Part shown: piece after piece, positions 1-11,700 of the stretch
Position numbering within the stretch: the stretch's first letter is position 1
How the letters are laid out: each line of letters opens with the position of its first letter
DNA from: Norana najaformis
Lineage: Eukaryota > Annelida > Clitellata > Crassiclitellata > Hormogastridae
Assembly (NCBI GenBank): GCA_964023275.1
Contig: OZ029916.1
Coordinates: forward strand, 16,496,893-16,560,892
DNA length: 64,000 nucleotides
Direction of reading: 5' to 3'
Program-made: the position numbers and the translations under genes
Notes under the pieces: generated by a model
What the model was told of the DNA's origin: nothing
What the model saw: only the letters and a program-made list of their open reading frames with translations
Databases searched by the model: none

Positions 1-520
1 TAGTATATTGCGCTGCTTAGTCACCGAGATTTGATTGCGCAGTTGCATGGAAAGTTTTCATGAGTCATCAGGTTATTGATTTGTTTTTGCACGCGCTAAT
101 CACGTGTTGCCTGGCACGCACCGAACGAGGTCTATGTTGTGAACAGTCAATGGGATTTTTGAAGACCCACGATTGTCAATTACAGGAGGCCGGTCTAAAC
201 CAGTTTATACTTGATATTGTCTTGACGGAAAAGGGCCTACACTGTAAATAAGCGAGTACGAAGATTTTCTAGCAGAGAGAGCGCAGGTTGTAGCATTTGT
301 GTATAATGTGCTATGTCTAAAGTTCCAGTTACAAATGTCGTGGACAGATTCGTGCATTTAGAAACTGCGACGATTCAAGTACTGTTACGATCTAACTGTT
401 CCGTTACTTATAATTTCTAAGTGTGCTTTACTCGAGTTACTACGCTACGAAACGGACGAAGCCTGATTGATCACTGACAACTGGGAAAGATCGTCGGCAG
501 TCATAATATGCTTTTTTCAG
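1..520 (+). other. Intron 7 (3' part) of SLC17 copy 0
   Basis: No exon or repeat is recognised here. The stretch ends in a polypyrimidine tract and AG directly before the exon at 521. By analogy with copies 1 and 2, the missing upstream exons 1-7 of copy 0 lie outside the window. Confidence 0.6.
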
Positions 521-2230
521 AACGGTCTTTATTCGGCTCTGCCGTTCATTGGACTTTGGGCCAACATGAACATCTCGCCTGTCATCGCCGACCACCTGCG
601 AGCAAAAGGGATCCTGTCAACGGTGGTGACTAGGAAACTCTTCAACTCAATAGGCAAGAAATCCTCTGCACTAATTCAAAAGTTTATGGAATCAAGCTAA
701 ACAGAAAATGCCAAAGCAAGTAAAATCCACATAAGTTGGTGGCAGTTTAGTGATAAGGAAATCTCTGAAGGTGGGCGAGGTTGTCAGATTTTCGTTCAAT
801 CAAAATGTACTGTTTAGTTTGTTTTCGAGCCGTTTGATGGTGTCGTTTCTTGCGCACGTGGAGTCATGTTGTGTCTGAGTCCGTGTTTTGAAGCGTCCTT
901 CAAGCCTTTCGTCTTGGACTACAAGCTTTGTGATATTGAGTTGATGCTTATCGTATCTACATTAATATGATTTTGATATACGATTGTGGCATTTCTTATA
1001 CGATTGCAATATTTAGTATACGATTGCGGTATTTAATATACGAATGTGATATTTGATATACGATTGAGATATCTGATATACGATTGAGATATCTGATATA
1101 CGATTGAGATATCTGATATACTGTTGTAGTAGTTGATATATGTTCTGATCTTGCCATGCAGGTCTATTTGGAGCCGCAGTCTTTCTGGTCGGACTGAGTT
1201 TCCTCGACTGCACTCAGACGGGCCTGGCAGTGGCACTTCTAACGATGGGTGTCACAGTTAATGGATGCACCTTTTCCGGATACTTTGTCAATCACATGGA
1301 CATTGCCCCCAAGTACGCCGGGACCCTGATGGGCATCTCAAACGGAGTGGCAGCCATGTCTGGATTCATCGCACCCTACGTTGCCGCCGTACTCACGCGA
1401 TCTGTAAGTAATCTAAGCGCACCCGTGATAATTAATCAAACGAAATGACCTATTGACGCAGGTCATTATTAGGGTAAATCTACACCGAGGAATATCATCA
1501 AAACAAACAATGAGAAAAAGTAGATATAAATGTGGTAGAAGCTTTGGCTTAAAAAATTCATCAGCTACTGATCCTATGTTTATGTTCATTTCCATATGAT
1601 CGTGATAATGGTCACTGGTGAAGTAGTCATTGCCATTCTCATACAAATGACGCCAGCAGCCAGGACAAACTCCTTTCTCTTTCCCCCCCTCAGTGTTCCG
1701 CAGACGCCCGAAGACTGTACTGTTTAACAGTGATTCTACTTGCTCGGGTCTGGAGAGCCTCTGTTGAGTTTATCCTTTAAGAGGCGCTTTATAAATCTCA
1801 AATTACAATTACAATTACAATATGGTCGAAGTCAAGCTAATTGCCAGGCCATGCATGTAGTCAGATGGTTATTTCCACCTGGTCATTGTTGGTTATTATT
1901 ACCTCCTGGTCATTATTAACATAACAGTTAATACTAACCAATTATTACTTATTGACCAATTAATTATTAATTAATTAATTATTGATGTCGGTCGATTGTT
2001 TGCAGCAAACACGTGAGTCCTGGCAGATCGTTTTCTTCATTGCTGCAGTCGTCTATTCGTTTGGAGCCATAATGTTCATTGTCCTGGCTGCTGGTGTCAT
2101 CCAACCGTGGGCCGTCGATAGCGTTACACCGGAGATTATTATGGAGACGAACTCTGTTGACTACATTGACCTCATCTATAAGCCTAGAGAAAGCGAAGAT
2201 TCCGGGAAAACTCTCCTCAGCCGAGCTTAA
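521..2230 (+). CDS. SLC17-family anion transporter, copy 0 (3' partial, exons 8-10)
   Basis: Three exons, 521-653, 1162-1403 and 2006-2230, join in phase 1 then phase 0 and encode the last ~199 residues of a major-facilitator transporter of the SLC17 (sialin/VGLUT/NPT) family. Visible family blocks are [17 protein letters not shown] in exon 8, [19 protein letters not shown] in exon 9 and QPWA after the last membrane helix in exon 10. Exon sizes 133 and 242 bp are identical to those in copies 1 and 2, but protein and intron sequences differ much more, so this is the older paralogue. The C-tail is longer than in the other copies and contains YIDL, which fits a YxxPhi sorting signal. The first intron starts with GC instead of GT (positions 654-655). 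Substrate cannot be read from sequence; family members carry organic anions, glutamate, sialic acid or phosphate. Confidence 0.88.
975..1140 (+). repeat. 21-bp minisatellite in copy 0 intron 8
   Basis: About eight tandem, partly degenerate units built on GATATACGATTGAGATATCT run to within ~22 bp of the splice acceptor of exon 9 (1162). The last three full units are nearly identical, which suggests recent expansion at that end. Confidence 0.85.
1690..1832 (+). mobile_element. LINE/SINE 3' tail relic in copy 0 intron 9
   Basis: The segment ends in a GAGGCGCTTTATAAATCTC motif followed by repeats of ACAATT. Similar ends occur near 18,895-18,985, 38,325-38,385 and 43,090-43,225 on the other strand. 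This kind of terminus is typical of CR1/L2-type LINEs and SINEs that share their tails. Confidence 0.5.
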
Positions 2231-2749
2231 ACATTGGAATAGTAGTATCTTGACATCATGGCTCTGTAGCTCACTAGCCGATAATAATCAACTCGAGTTT
2301 CTGACTTTTTGGATGGCTGGCTGATTTACCTTACTTAAACAGTAACTGAATGGCTGGTTGACTGATAGACCTACCGACTGACTAAATTTTCTGTTTTAAA
2401 ATTGTCGCATACTGCTGAGACTGATTGCCTCTCCAATTTACATACTTCTCGACTCTTTGACTGATAAACTTACTGACTGTAGCCAGTCATACAATCATTC
2501 AGTAAGTCATATAAGTCAGTCGACTAGATGATCGAATTAGACTTGACAAATTTAGACTGACAGAATTAGATTGACTGACTTGCATACCTCCTGCATCTTG
2601 TTCAATTGAGTTTTAGTTGGCCTACAGTTAGGAGTTACTGAGCCTTATTTCCACACATAATTTGCTGTCGGGTTTAAATAAGTTTTGTTTAAGAATGTTT
2701 ACTTACCTAAAATTGTGAGATTATTGGTGAGCACTAAACACGCTAGATG

Positions 2750-3015
2750 AATTGGCTCAGTTCTTTCGGGTGAGACATGCAGTGTAATTCCTGAAGGTGC
2801 GGGTTCGACACCACTGGACAAGAATCTTGCAACACAGATGTGGCGTGACACTCCTAAATAGACTAACGGCTGACTGTATGCAACACATTGTCGGTAATGA
2901 GTAGTGGCCAGTAACGATTAGCATAAATGTTTGGCTTTGCTCAGTCAATAAAAATAACCTGTCAAGTAGTCATATTTCAGCGCCTTTTAGAGAAGCGCTA
3001 TATAAATGCAAGATT
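2750..3015 (+). mobile_element. tRNA-derived SINE-like element
   Basis: A polymerase III B-box-like sequence GGTTCGACACC lies at 2802-2812. About 200 bp downstream is a conserved tail, AGCGCTATATAAATGCAAG, then an AT-rich end. A tRNA-like head plus a CR1/L2-like tail is the usual SINE layout. The A box is weak, so family assignment is open. Confidence 0.45.
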
Positions 3016-3889
3016 ATTTAGTAAACATTTTTTCATGTAACTGTAGAATTTTATGGACGTTTCTTTGAAACACGTAGAGATTCACAGTTTCTGTTAACGA
3101 TAACGATAAGGTATCGTTAGCGAAAAGGTTTTCGATCATGAGAACTATAACTGTAGGCCTAACGAAACCTCGGGCACTGACGATAATGAAGTAAAGACTA
3201 AAACCAAAGAGACAAACCTGTAACTACAACTAATAACTTATGGATGAAAAAATTTGAGCTTTCCAGTTCGTAATGTATCAGTATATACATTTACCAGTTG
3301 CTATAAATATATTGAGTTTTAAAAACATCCGATGGTGCTAGGATAGACGTAAACCACTTGACTAATACCAAAGATCTTCTTGCCAGTGACATTTTGGCAG
3401 TGCCAGTTTTAAAGTTTATTTCACAAAAAAAGTCTCAGTGCTTGAAGGCAACTTTTAATTTCGAATCTTGAGCCGAATCTGAGTGTACTTGCAACATCGA
3501 TTTTCTCTTTGATTGAGCGACTATGAATAAAGTGGTTCTCACGATTTAGCTTTTTAGGGAATTTACGATTACCATTGAAACGAAACTGAGTATTAAAAAT
3601 TGTCAAAATAAACATTTTAAAGTGAATTCGTAGCTATTATGAAGACACCCAACAAAAAGTCGAAACATAACTAAAACTCAGAATATAATAACTGAAAGTC
3701 AAAGATTTTAGATATTATTAACTAAACTAAAACTCGAGAATAACAATGATTAATTACAGCTAAAACTCATGATGTAAAAATATATAATAACTAAAACTAA
3801 GCCCTTCAACAGAATGGATAAGTAAAGCTTCACTACATACATGAATATGGACTAAATTTTGTAATTTATCCCAAACTCAGTTAGAAAAG

Positions 3890-4710
3890 CAACATGGCCG
3901 CCGTTATCTTTGTTGACTGAAACTCCTCGCGGAGCGCATGCGCGTCGACGGCTGTCTCTTAAAGCCGTCTCTCAGTCGGCAAAGCAACGGCAAGAAAAAG
4001 ATGAGCGTACAGGTTTTTTAGCCCATTGGGGGACCTTAGTGAGCCAACAGATTCCACCAGTTGCACAACGCGGGTTACAATGGGGGCCCAAAGTGGCTGT
4101 TTGAGCGATTGCGCAAGGTTCACTCACTGGCGAGATAAGGGCAGACCACTGAAACCCACTACTCACAGAATGCCTGTATTATGCGCTGCGGGAAGATGCA
4201 GGTCCAGTGGTGTTGAATGTTAGGAAACTTAGTCAGTTTCGTCATTTGGGCATCAATTACTAACAGACAAGCTTATTGTTCTTACTAAAAACTAGCATCA
4301 AATAAATCGTTCAAACGACATTTGTAACTCAATCAATTGACTTCACGACAAAATGTCTGTCTCTTACACATCTCAAACACTATTAAGAAAACTGTAATCG
4401 CTATGTCTATATAAAGTCTCAAACCCGCCGAGTCATCAAAACATGCCCGAAAAACAATATGAGTCATAGCTGACGTCCGAACGCCTCAGCGCCAGTGCGC
4501 CCGCTAACCACATTCCAAGACATGCACATTAGCTGAGGACGGCGGCCCAACTCGCTGACTCATCACTGACCAGGCCAACTCGCGGCGCTGGGCCCACCAA
4601 TCGCAGGCACGCAATACAGTCGTTCCCAGACAAATCAAAAACCCGCCGACTCATTACATTTGAGTTCCCAAAACTTGCTGAATATCATATTTTTGCTGCG
4701 TCAGCTGAAA
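3890..4710. promoter_or_regulatory. GC-richer island with NRF1-like and clustered AP-1/Maf-like motifs
   Basis: Base composition rises sharply against the AT-rich surroundings. AGCGCATGCGCG near 3,936 matches the palindromic NRF1 consensus, and ATGGCCGCC lies upstream of it near 3,894. Between 4,424 and 4,710 there are four GAGTCA/GACTCA cores plus CTGACGTC and GCGTCAGC, all related to AP-1, CRE and Maf sites. The phrase AAACCCGCCGA occurs twice. It could be a promoter or enhancer upstream of copy 1, or a GC-rich transposon. Motifs alone do not decide. Confidence 0.3.
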
Positions 4711-5614
4711 AAGCATGCTCACAGGAGGCACAACGGGCGAAGATGTATTCAAGTTAAATGCATATTATTAAAACAATTTAGTCTGGCTATAATATTATTA
4801 TAAAAGAGTTTAAAGTAAGTAAGTAAGTAATGCATTTGTCCATATGTCCATGGGCTGAGCGAGGAATTGTAGGCGTGGACAAACTCACAAACATAAATAC
4901 CTAACAAAGCAAACATACAAAGGAAGATGCACAGCAAAAAATGCAGACATCCAGAATGACAAAATGTCTTCGAATAGTTCACAATTTAGTTTTTTTACTT
5001 TGGAAAAAGTTTCAATTGCTTACGTTATTTAATGTCTCTCTCTATTAGTCTCGCTAGATGTAGCAGCGACTAAGATAGCTGCTTTTGCCTCATCTTGTTC
5101 ATTCTGATGTTTTATTTCCTTATAATCTGCATAGTAGATTTAAATGAGGATTTTGTCTCAATCTGGCCAAAACCAGGGCTTACACGTAGGGCTATAGTTG
5201 TTCCCAGCCGCCCCACTCGAATAGCATGGCCGGGGGGAGGAAGCTTGAAGGCAATATCTGCGCCAGAACTCAACGTTTGTTAGGGGATAAACCATGCAGG
5301 GTACTCGAGGACTGAAAAGCGACGCAAACCATCAAATTACATTTAATTTTGGCCTCAGAGATAAATAGTTTACTGGAGTTGATCTTATTAAAATAGAATT
5401 TCCCAAGTAGAGTCTAGTATGTGCAGTAGGTATTAGTAGGGCACGGGTTCATCGTGGGTTTAAATTGCTTTGACCATGTGACGATGCACTGGGACTGTAA
5501 ACTGTGCTATGTGAGGCGCTTTGCTCCATGCCGTGGCTACCCATAAAACCAGTGCTTCTGAATCGTTGTCTTCGACTCGTCGACTGCTTACGAACTACAG
5601 CACTCTAATCTCTA

Positions 5615-5616
<2 letters not shown>

Positions 5617-5686
<70 letters not shown>

Positions 5687-5687
5687 A
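5617..5687. repeat. (TTA)n microsatellite
   Basis: About 23 perfect TTA units lie inside the block A transposon insert. The leucine-rich reading frame across it is an artefact. Confidence 0.95.
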
Positions 5688-6042
5688 TCCTTATAATGTA
5701 AAATCAGCATATCTTGCCGCGTGCTGAGATATTGCTGATTCAACGAAATAACTATTTCGTAGCCTACAGCTTACTCAGCACTAAATTCATGGCCTCATTT
5801 AGAATTTATTTGTGCTTATACAGCGTTTCATGGTTTCGAACTATGTAAATAGATTATGCTGAAGTCAGCATTTATAGCCTATATAAACCGCCTCCTGAAA
5901 GCTAGAGCAGCCGCAGTCGTCTTAGGGCATATTAAGAGTTGGTCGCAAGAACAATCTGTGAATGTGAGCATTAAATAACTACATGTTCTTACTATTTTTA
6001 GGTTAGTCACTTAATTCCTCAGATGCGAACATCCTTAAGGTT

Positions 6043-7347
6043 ATGGCTACTTCCAGACGGAGCTGCATTAACCATCCAGACATATTCTGCTACATTTGTG
6101 GGGAATACACACTAAAAGCAAACAGGAAACCGATTTCTGAGTTTATAAAAAGAGCATATGTAGGTTATTTTGGTGTCAAACTTGGAGATCAAGATAAGCA
6201 ATGGGCTCCTCATACAGTATGCAAAACTTGTATTGAACAATTGCGCCACTGGACAACTGGAAAGAGAAGCTGCCTGAAATTTGGTGTACCGATGGTTTGG
6301 AGGGAACAGATAAACCACTTGGACGACTGTTACTTTTGTATGGTTAATATCATAGGCATCAATCGAAATAATCGTCACAAGTTGTCTTACCCTGATATAC
6401 CTTCAGCCAGGAGACCTGTTCCGCATTCGGATATTGTACCAGTTCCACCTTTTCGCGAACTACCTCCGCTCTCAGACGATGAGACTTGCATGTCCAATAT
6501 CGGACAAGATGACGAAAGTGAAGAAAGTGGGGGCAGTGACAGTGATTTCCAATCAACTTCAAACAGTGAACGTTTTGACCAAAAAGAGTTGAGTGATCTG
6601 ATCAGGGACTTAAATCTTTCCAAAGAGTCCTCTGAATTGCTTGCGTCCAGACTAAAGGAAAAGAATGCACTTCAGCCTGGAACGAAAATTACAATTTATA
6701 GAAACAGAGAAAAGGATTTGCTGCCATTCTTTACCGAAGACAACAACCTAGTATTCTGTAATGACATCAGCAACTTATTGAAGAAAATTGGTCTGTCGGA
6801 TTACAGCCCAGATGAGTGGCGTCTTTTTATCGACAGTTCAAAACGTAGTCTGAAATGTGTGCTTTTAAATAACGGCAACAAATTTGGTTCTATTCCAATC
6901 GGTCACTCCACCAGGATGAAAGAAGAGTACAATGCCATCTCTTTAGTACTGGAAGAGATGAAATACAAAGAACATCAATGGGTAATTTGTGTAGACTTGA
7001 AGATGGTAAATTTCCTCCTTGGTCAACAAAGTGGCTACACAAAGTATCCCTGCTTTTTGTGTCTTTGGGACAGTAGAGCCAAGCATGAACATTGGACAAG
7101 AAAAGATTGGCCTTCGAGGAAAGACATGGTGGTTGGAGCTCAAAATGTAATCAAGGAATCTTGATAGGATCATACTGCCACCACTACATATAAAGCTAGG
7201 CCTGATGAAACAATTTGTCAGGGCTTTGAATAAAGAAGGTTCATGCTTCGAATACATAGTACACAAGTTACCAGGAATTACAATGGAAAAATTGAAGGCT
7301 GGAATCTTCGATGGTCCACAGATCAGGCAACTTATGAATGACCCACT
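6043..7347 (+). pseudogene. Transposon-derived protein with Cys pairs, frameshifted and 3'-truncated
   Basis: An open frame of 373 codons runs from the ATG at 6043. The N-terminus has CxxC pairs (CYIC near residue 16, CKTC near 61, CYFC near 96) that look like zinc ligands. An acidic Ser-rich linker follows (residues ~145-185). The C-terminal part has [14 protein letters not shown] and GYTKYPCFLCLWDSRA. The same core occurs in the minus-strand relic at 28,035-29,173. After residue 373 the frame is lost around 7,160, but family-like sequence ([21 protein letters not shown]) continues in another frame to about 7,347 and then degenerates. I believe this family is multicopy in invertebrate genomes but cannot assign a transposase superfamily. 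It is unlikely to make a functional full-length product. Confidence 0.6.
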
Positions 7348-7423
7348 TTTATTTTTATGTTTGCTCCAGAAACAATGAATTCGTTTCATAATTGAAGTGT
7401 TACTCTGTGGGAACTGTTTACAT

Positions 7424-7469
7424 AATAATAATAATAACAAACATCATCATCATTATGATCATTATTATC

Positions 7470-7507
<38 letters not shown>

Positions 7508-7530
7508 TATTATTATTATTATTATTATTA
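7424..7530. repeat. (ATA)n/(CAT)n/(TTA)n compound microsatellite
   Basis: Runs of ATA, CAT, ATA and TTA lie end to end at the right edge of the block A insertion. The two halves are mutually complementary and could form a hairpin. Confidence 0.9.
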
Positions 7531-8446
7531 TAAACCCACCACAAGAAACACGCTTTACTAAAGGAAAATTTGTTTCTTGTCAACAACACGACTGGGACAT
7601 CATGATCTGATCTACCATGCACTGATTTGATCTTGACCATATTCCACGTGAACTAATCCTGTCGAGATCTAAGAAGTCAAGGAGATCGGAAACCGGTTCC
7701 GGTGGGTAATAACGCTTCTGCTATAGTTGCTTTCCATTGGAAATACCTGCGCGTTCGAGTGCTACAAAGAGTTAAGAAAATGTTGCTTCTCTATGATGCA
7801 TCTTCTGAAGTAAACATAATAATAAATATTAAACTGTAATTTTGCTGTATTGCTCAGCGGGTCTAGGCATCTTTCAATTGTGTAGGGTGAGCAAGATGGC
7901 TCATACCCTTTAAACACTATAATTCTGGGAGTTGGTGAAATGTATGCGGATTATATCAGTGTGGATGTCAACGTTTAGACAGGCCTGTCTTCAAACATAG
8001 AGAAAACTTCGTGCATGGTGTGAGGGTCATAGGTTTACAGAAGCTGAGCTATAATCTCGATGAGGCCGATACTAGATACGCAACGACGCATAAGGCAGCC
8101 TTCGACGGCGGAAGGGCCTATGACTTTATACCGACCGAATAGGCAAACGCCCGATGAACCTCAGTCTGCCACACGAGATGATCCCTGTTGCGAAGGACTT
8201 CGAACCCCTTAAAGGCCGCTCAGCTGCAAACTATCTCAAAGAGTTTGCTCTTTCTATCTGTCGGCAGTAAAGACAGGGCATGAGATTTTTTATGAACCAG
8301 TAGTACGTCATTGGCCTCATGCAGTTGCCTGCTAAGGTTTCTATGTGGATGTAACGGCCGTAAACTTTTGTAGCAGAATTAAAGGCCGATTCGTTTCTTG
8401 AGCATCTCAACGTTAGGCAAGTATTTTTGTGTAAGAGAGGAGAGGA

Positions 8447-8463
8447 GATTAAATAAAAGACAT
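8447..8463 (+). promoter_or_regulatory. Conserved TATA-like segment upstream of SLC17 copy 1
   Basis: GGAGATTAAATAAAAGAC is kept in both duplicates (here and at 27,217-27,233), about 240 and 430 bp before the start codons. It resembles a TATA element, but the whole flank is conserved by recent duplication, so conservation here is weak evidence. Confidence 0.2.
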
Positions 8464-8694
8464 ATTATAGGTAATGAAGCCTATATGTAAATGAAAACTT
8501 CCAATCTAAATATTTACTAACAGAGACACATACACACGACGCAGGCAACACATATCCCTCTTATTAGTCTTCTAGTCTACAGCGGAAACTGTGAGATAAT
8601 ATTGATGAAGTTGATGGTGAATGAACTCTTGTTTCTTGCTTTTCTTTGGATTGAAGTCAGTCGATTCGTTGTCGGACAAAAGAAGCAGAAGACA

Positions 8695-8746
8695 ATGACC
8701 GAAAAAGACAAAGATGGCACCACGCAAAACATTGATAAACAAGACG
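8695..8746 (+). CDS. SLC17 copy 1, first coding exon
   Basis: This exon encodes 17 residues ([17 protein letters not shown]) plus one base and ends at a GTAAGA donor. The one left-over base matches the phase needed by the acceptor at 11,136. The same exon, start and donor occur in copy 2 at 27,661-27,712. Upstream frames differ between the copies by an indel, and both copies keep A at -3 before this ATG, which together favour this start. The short, highly charged cytosolic N-terminus has no dileucine motif of the kind that sends vertebrate sialin to lysosomes. Confidence 0.75.
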
Positions 8747-11700
8747 GTAAGACACATGAAGACAATGTTAGGCCAGGGAGGAGGATGATCGCCAGTTCAG
8801 TTGGCATCATCATGAACGATGCATTGCATTATTAACTTTCGAAGATGCAGTCCTCCGGTAGTTAAAGTTTACGGCCTAAGCGCAGAACCAGCAACTAAAC
8901 AGTTTGCATTTGCTGCAACGAAATGCTAAGGAGAGAACAGGTAAGCCCGACGCCATGCACTGTGTTCCAACATAAATCTGATTCTAGCGGAAATACGTCT
9001 AGCGACAACCAAAATAAATCTGACCCTTTACGTATACGGGTCAACGGGTGCAGCTGTAAGCTCGCTCGTTGAGAAAAACATGGTCCCTCGATGAATCCAG
9101 TTAATTTAGTCCTTTCCAGTCCATCCTGGTTCTTCCTACAGAAGGCTGTGTCTTGAATCACCCATCATGAAACCGCTATCATTACTTTCGCCTTGGATCA
9201 GACTTGTAACAACATATACATAAAATATATGTATATATATGACCTATTTGGGACACTGTTTTTTGAATGGGTCTCGTTATTGGAACACATGGGTTGAGTT
9301 TCGTCTGCCTGTTGAGCAGGATTCGAAGTATTCAGTGTGCGGTGAGGTGTAGATCCAGAACATAAAAACTGTTTGTGCACAGCTTGTTTGTTCATTTGTT
9401 GATCAAATCTATATCGATAAGATGAATGATATTCTTTAAACCGAATCACTCATAAAGGCTTCAGTCAAGATAACACTTTAGACGATGAATATCTGTCACT
9501 TAGACTAACCATAGAGGCAGCTGCGATCTAGTAATCATATGATATGATGAAGCGTTTAGACTGCGTAGAGACATCATTTTCTTAGCTGGTGTTTGGTGGC
9601 AGATGATTGAACAGTTCCCCCACTTATGTCTGATGTGCTGACAGTGTGATCTAACTATTGTATATAAGTATCTGAGCAGGCGCTTAAACATGGTTAAGCC
9701 CCTTATCTGTCAGTGCCAAAGACATGCGACTTTAGATATGCTGAAAATGTTTCCCGAGCTGCTTCCGGTTTTACTAAGGGAACCAATACTCTTGCTGCTC
9801 TGTCCTTGAACCTCCACGTCTAGGGCGACAACCGATTGACTCTTAGACTATGTTTGTGTCGACCAACACTTCTCGTCTTTCGATTTCTTCGCAGGCCTTT
9901 CATGCAAAACTGAAAAAGTACTTTTCACAAAATCATATTCAGATTCATCCTCTTGTCTCTTTCTTTCTAGGCTCTCAAATTTCAAACACCATCCATCGTA
10001 TAGCTAGAAGCTGTTTGAATTAGAGCGGCGAAACACAGATCTTTTGATTTCGACCTCTTTACTCCCAAATTTAAAAAATCTTATTACCGGATGAAATAAC
10101 AAGCAATATGACTTCTTATCTCTTTTTCTCTACAGTAATCAATTTAAGCTGTTCAACACCGTCGTTTTTTTGATGATCATAAAAGTTTTATTGAAAACAA
10201 ATATTCTGGCAAGAGTTTCAGTAATTATTTGTTCCAGAAGCAAGTTGCAGAAGTCGTTGAGATGGCAAAAGTCGTTGAGCAGTGTGTTTCTTAAGTCCTA
10301 TAGAAAAAGTACATTACATTACGTACATATGCTAGTTTCTATATTGTATGTACTGTATACTTCTATATTGTATACTTTATGTATTTTATTTTATATTTCA
10401 ATGTTACCGAACTTTCCCCAGAATTGCGACAATTAGCTGCCTAACTGTCAGCCTGCCTTACACTGTGTTGACATGGAACCGAACCCTTCCTGTCTATCGG
10501 TTTTCTTTTGACTAAGCGCTTGTGAATAAGCTGGTTCCTGCGACGTAGCTTTCTATGGGCACTGCAAAAATCTCGAGTCCGATTACGATTTCTCTTGTAA
10601 ACAAAATACACAACTTCAACAATTAAATATCACACATACTATCACAAAAACTATGCACAGATATTTCAGCAAATACATCTGAGAAAAACCACGAGCCATA
10701 ACCATGGTACGAGGAAAACCACAGCAGACTTCGATACATATAATGTGGATGAGCATATAGGCAGTATTATTTCGTGTACCGAGGTTATAAAGCAGACAGC
10801 ACAAAGTCTCCGGACTCTAAGTAATACGATTTGTTTACTTCGCCGGATAAATCCGGCAACCTAGGGAGATAAGGGGTTTTTAACTTGGAGCCAAACCTGA
10901 CCCTAACTGCTTCATCGATTTTTTGTTTTAGCTCCTATAATTAAACTGGTTCTTAATTCTTAATTTTTGGGCGCTGAAGGATTGCGGAGAATACGAATAC
11001 CATTATGGCAATATGCCTACACACCACGATTGTCACACTGACTCGCTTAATTACTCCCCGCCCACTTCTTTGCTTGCTTTTTGCTCACTTGCCCGCTCAT
11101 TTATAGATTCAGAGAAGGTGCATTTTGTTTTTCAGGGCTGCCGAGGCCGAGGCCGACGCCTTTCTTCCGTTCGGTGCGGTTTGTGTTGGCCATCCTTGGT
11201 TGTCTGATGTTCTGTCATCTTTACGCCCAGCGTGTTGGTATGTCCGTCGCCATCGTCTGCATGGTCAATCATACAGCCGTCGCCGAACTTAACATCCAGT
11301 CATCAGATGGCGCTAGCAATTCAAGCACCGATGACGTCACGCAGCGGACTCCATCAAACCCACAATGCATCAGAGCTGTCACGGGAAGCAATGAAACAGC
11401 GTCTCTCGTAAGACTGTTTTGTAGCAGTTTGTTTCCCCACTTCATCGCTTTGGATTAGAATGGCAAATGACTAAAATGATCTACCGGAAATGCAGAAGTT
11501 TAGATCTAAATGGCGCCGAAATAAATCTATCAGAGAGGTTTCTTATATGGTGAGGTAATAAATCCGCCTATATGTTGCAGTCCTTAAACATTGCCAAATC
11601 TATAACAACAATAGGTCTAGTAGTTGTAGTACTACTACTGGTAGTAGTAGTAGTAACAGCAGCAGCAGCAGGAGTGGTAGTTATTTAACCTAAGGTGTTA

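Larger units (their letters stand above)
2231..5290. other. Intergenic spacer between SLC17 copy 0 and the first duplication block
   Basis: No coding exon is recognised. The region is AT-rich apart from a GC-richer island at 3,890-4,710. It contains one SINE-like element (2,750-3,015) and short tandem tracts such as (AAGT)n near 4,815. An AATAAA at about 2,947 could serve as a distant polyadenylation signal for copy 0, but this is not established. Confidence 0.5.
5549..7529 (+). mobile_element. Transposon insertion specific to block A, with ATAAA flanks
   Basis: The corresponding place in block B (about 26,305-26,315) is uninterrupted. In block A about 2 kb lies between CCCATAAAA on the left and TATAAACCC on the right, so ATAAA may be a target-site duplication. 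The insert holds a TTA tract near its left end, a decayed 373-codon open frame and a longer ATA/TTA/ATT tract reaching its right edge. The microsatellite end suggests 3'-end repeat growth. Confidence 0.65.

Noticed and set aside
60..251. 63-codon frame at the window start
   Set aside because: It lies in the expected intron 7 of SLC17 copy 0, matches no SLC17 segment and has no splice support.
11081..11135. Upstream extension of SLC17 copy 1 exon 2 as an alternative start
   Set aside because: The frame begins with TTG, not ATG. A good acceptor lies at 11,134-11,135, and a conserved ATG exon with matching phase exists at 8,695 and 27,661.
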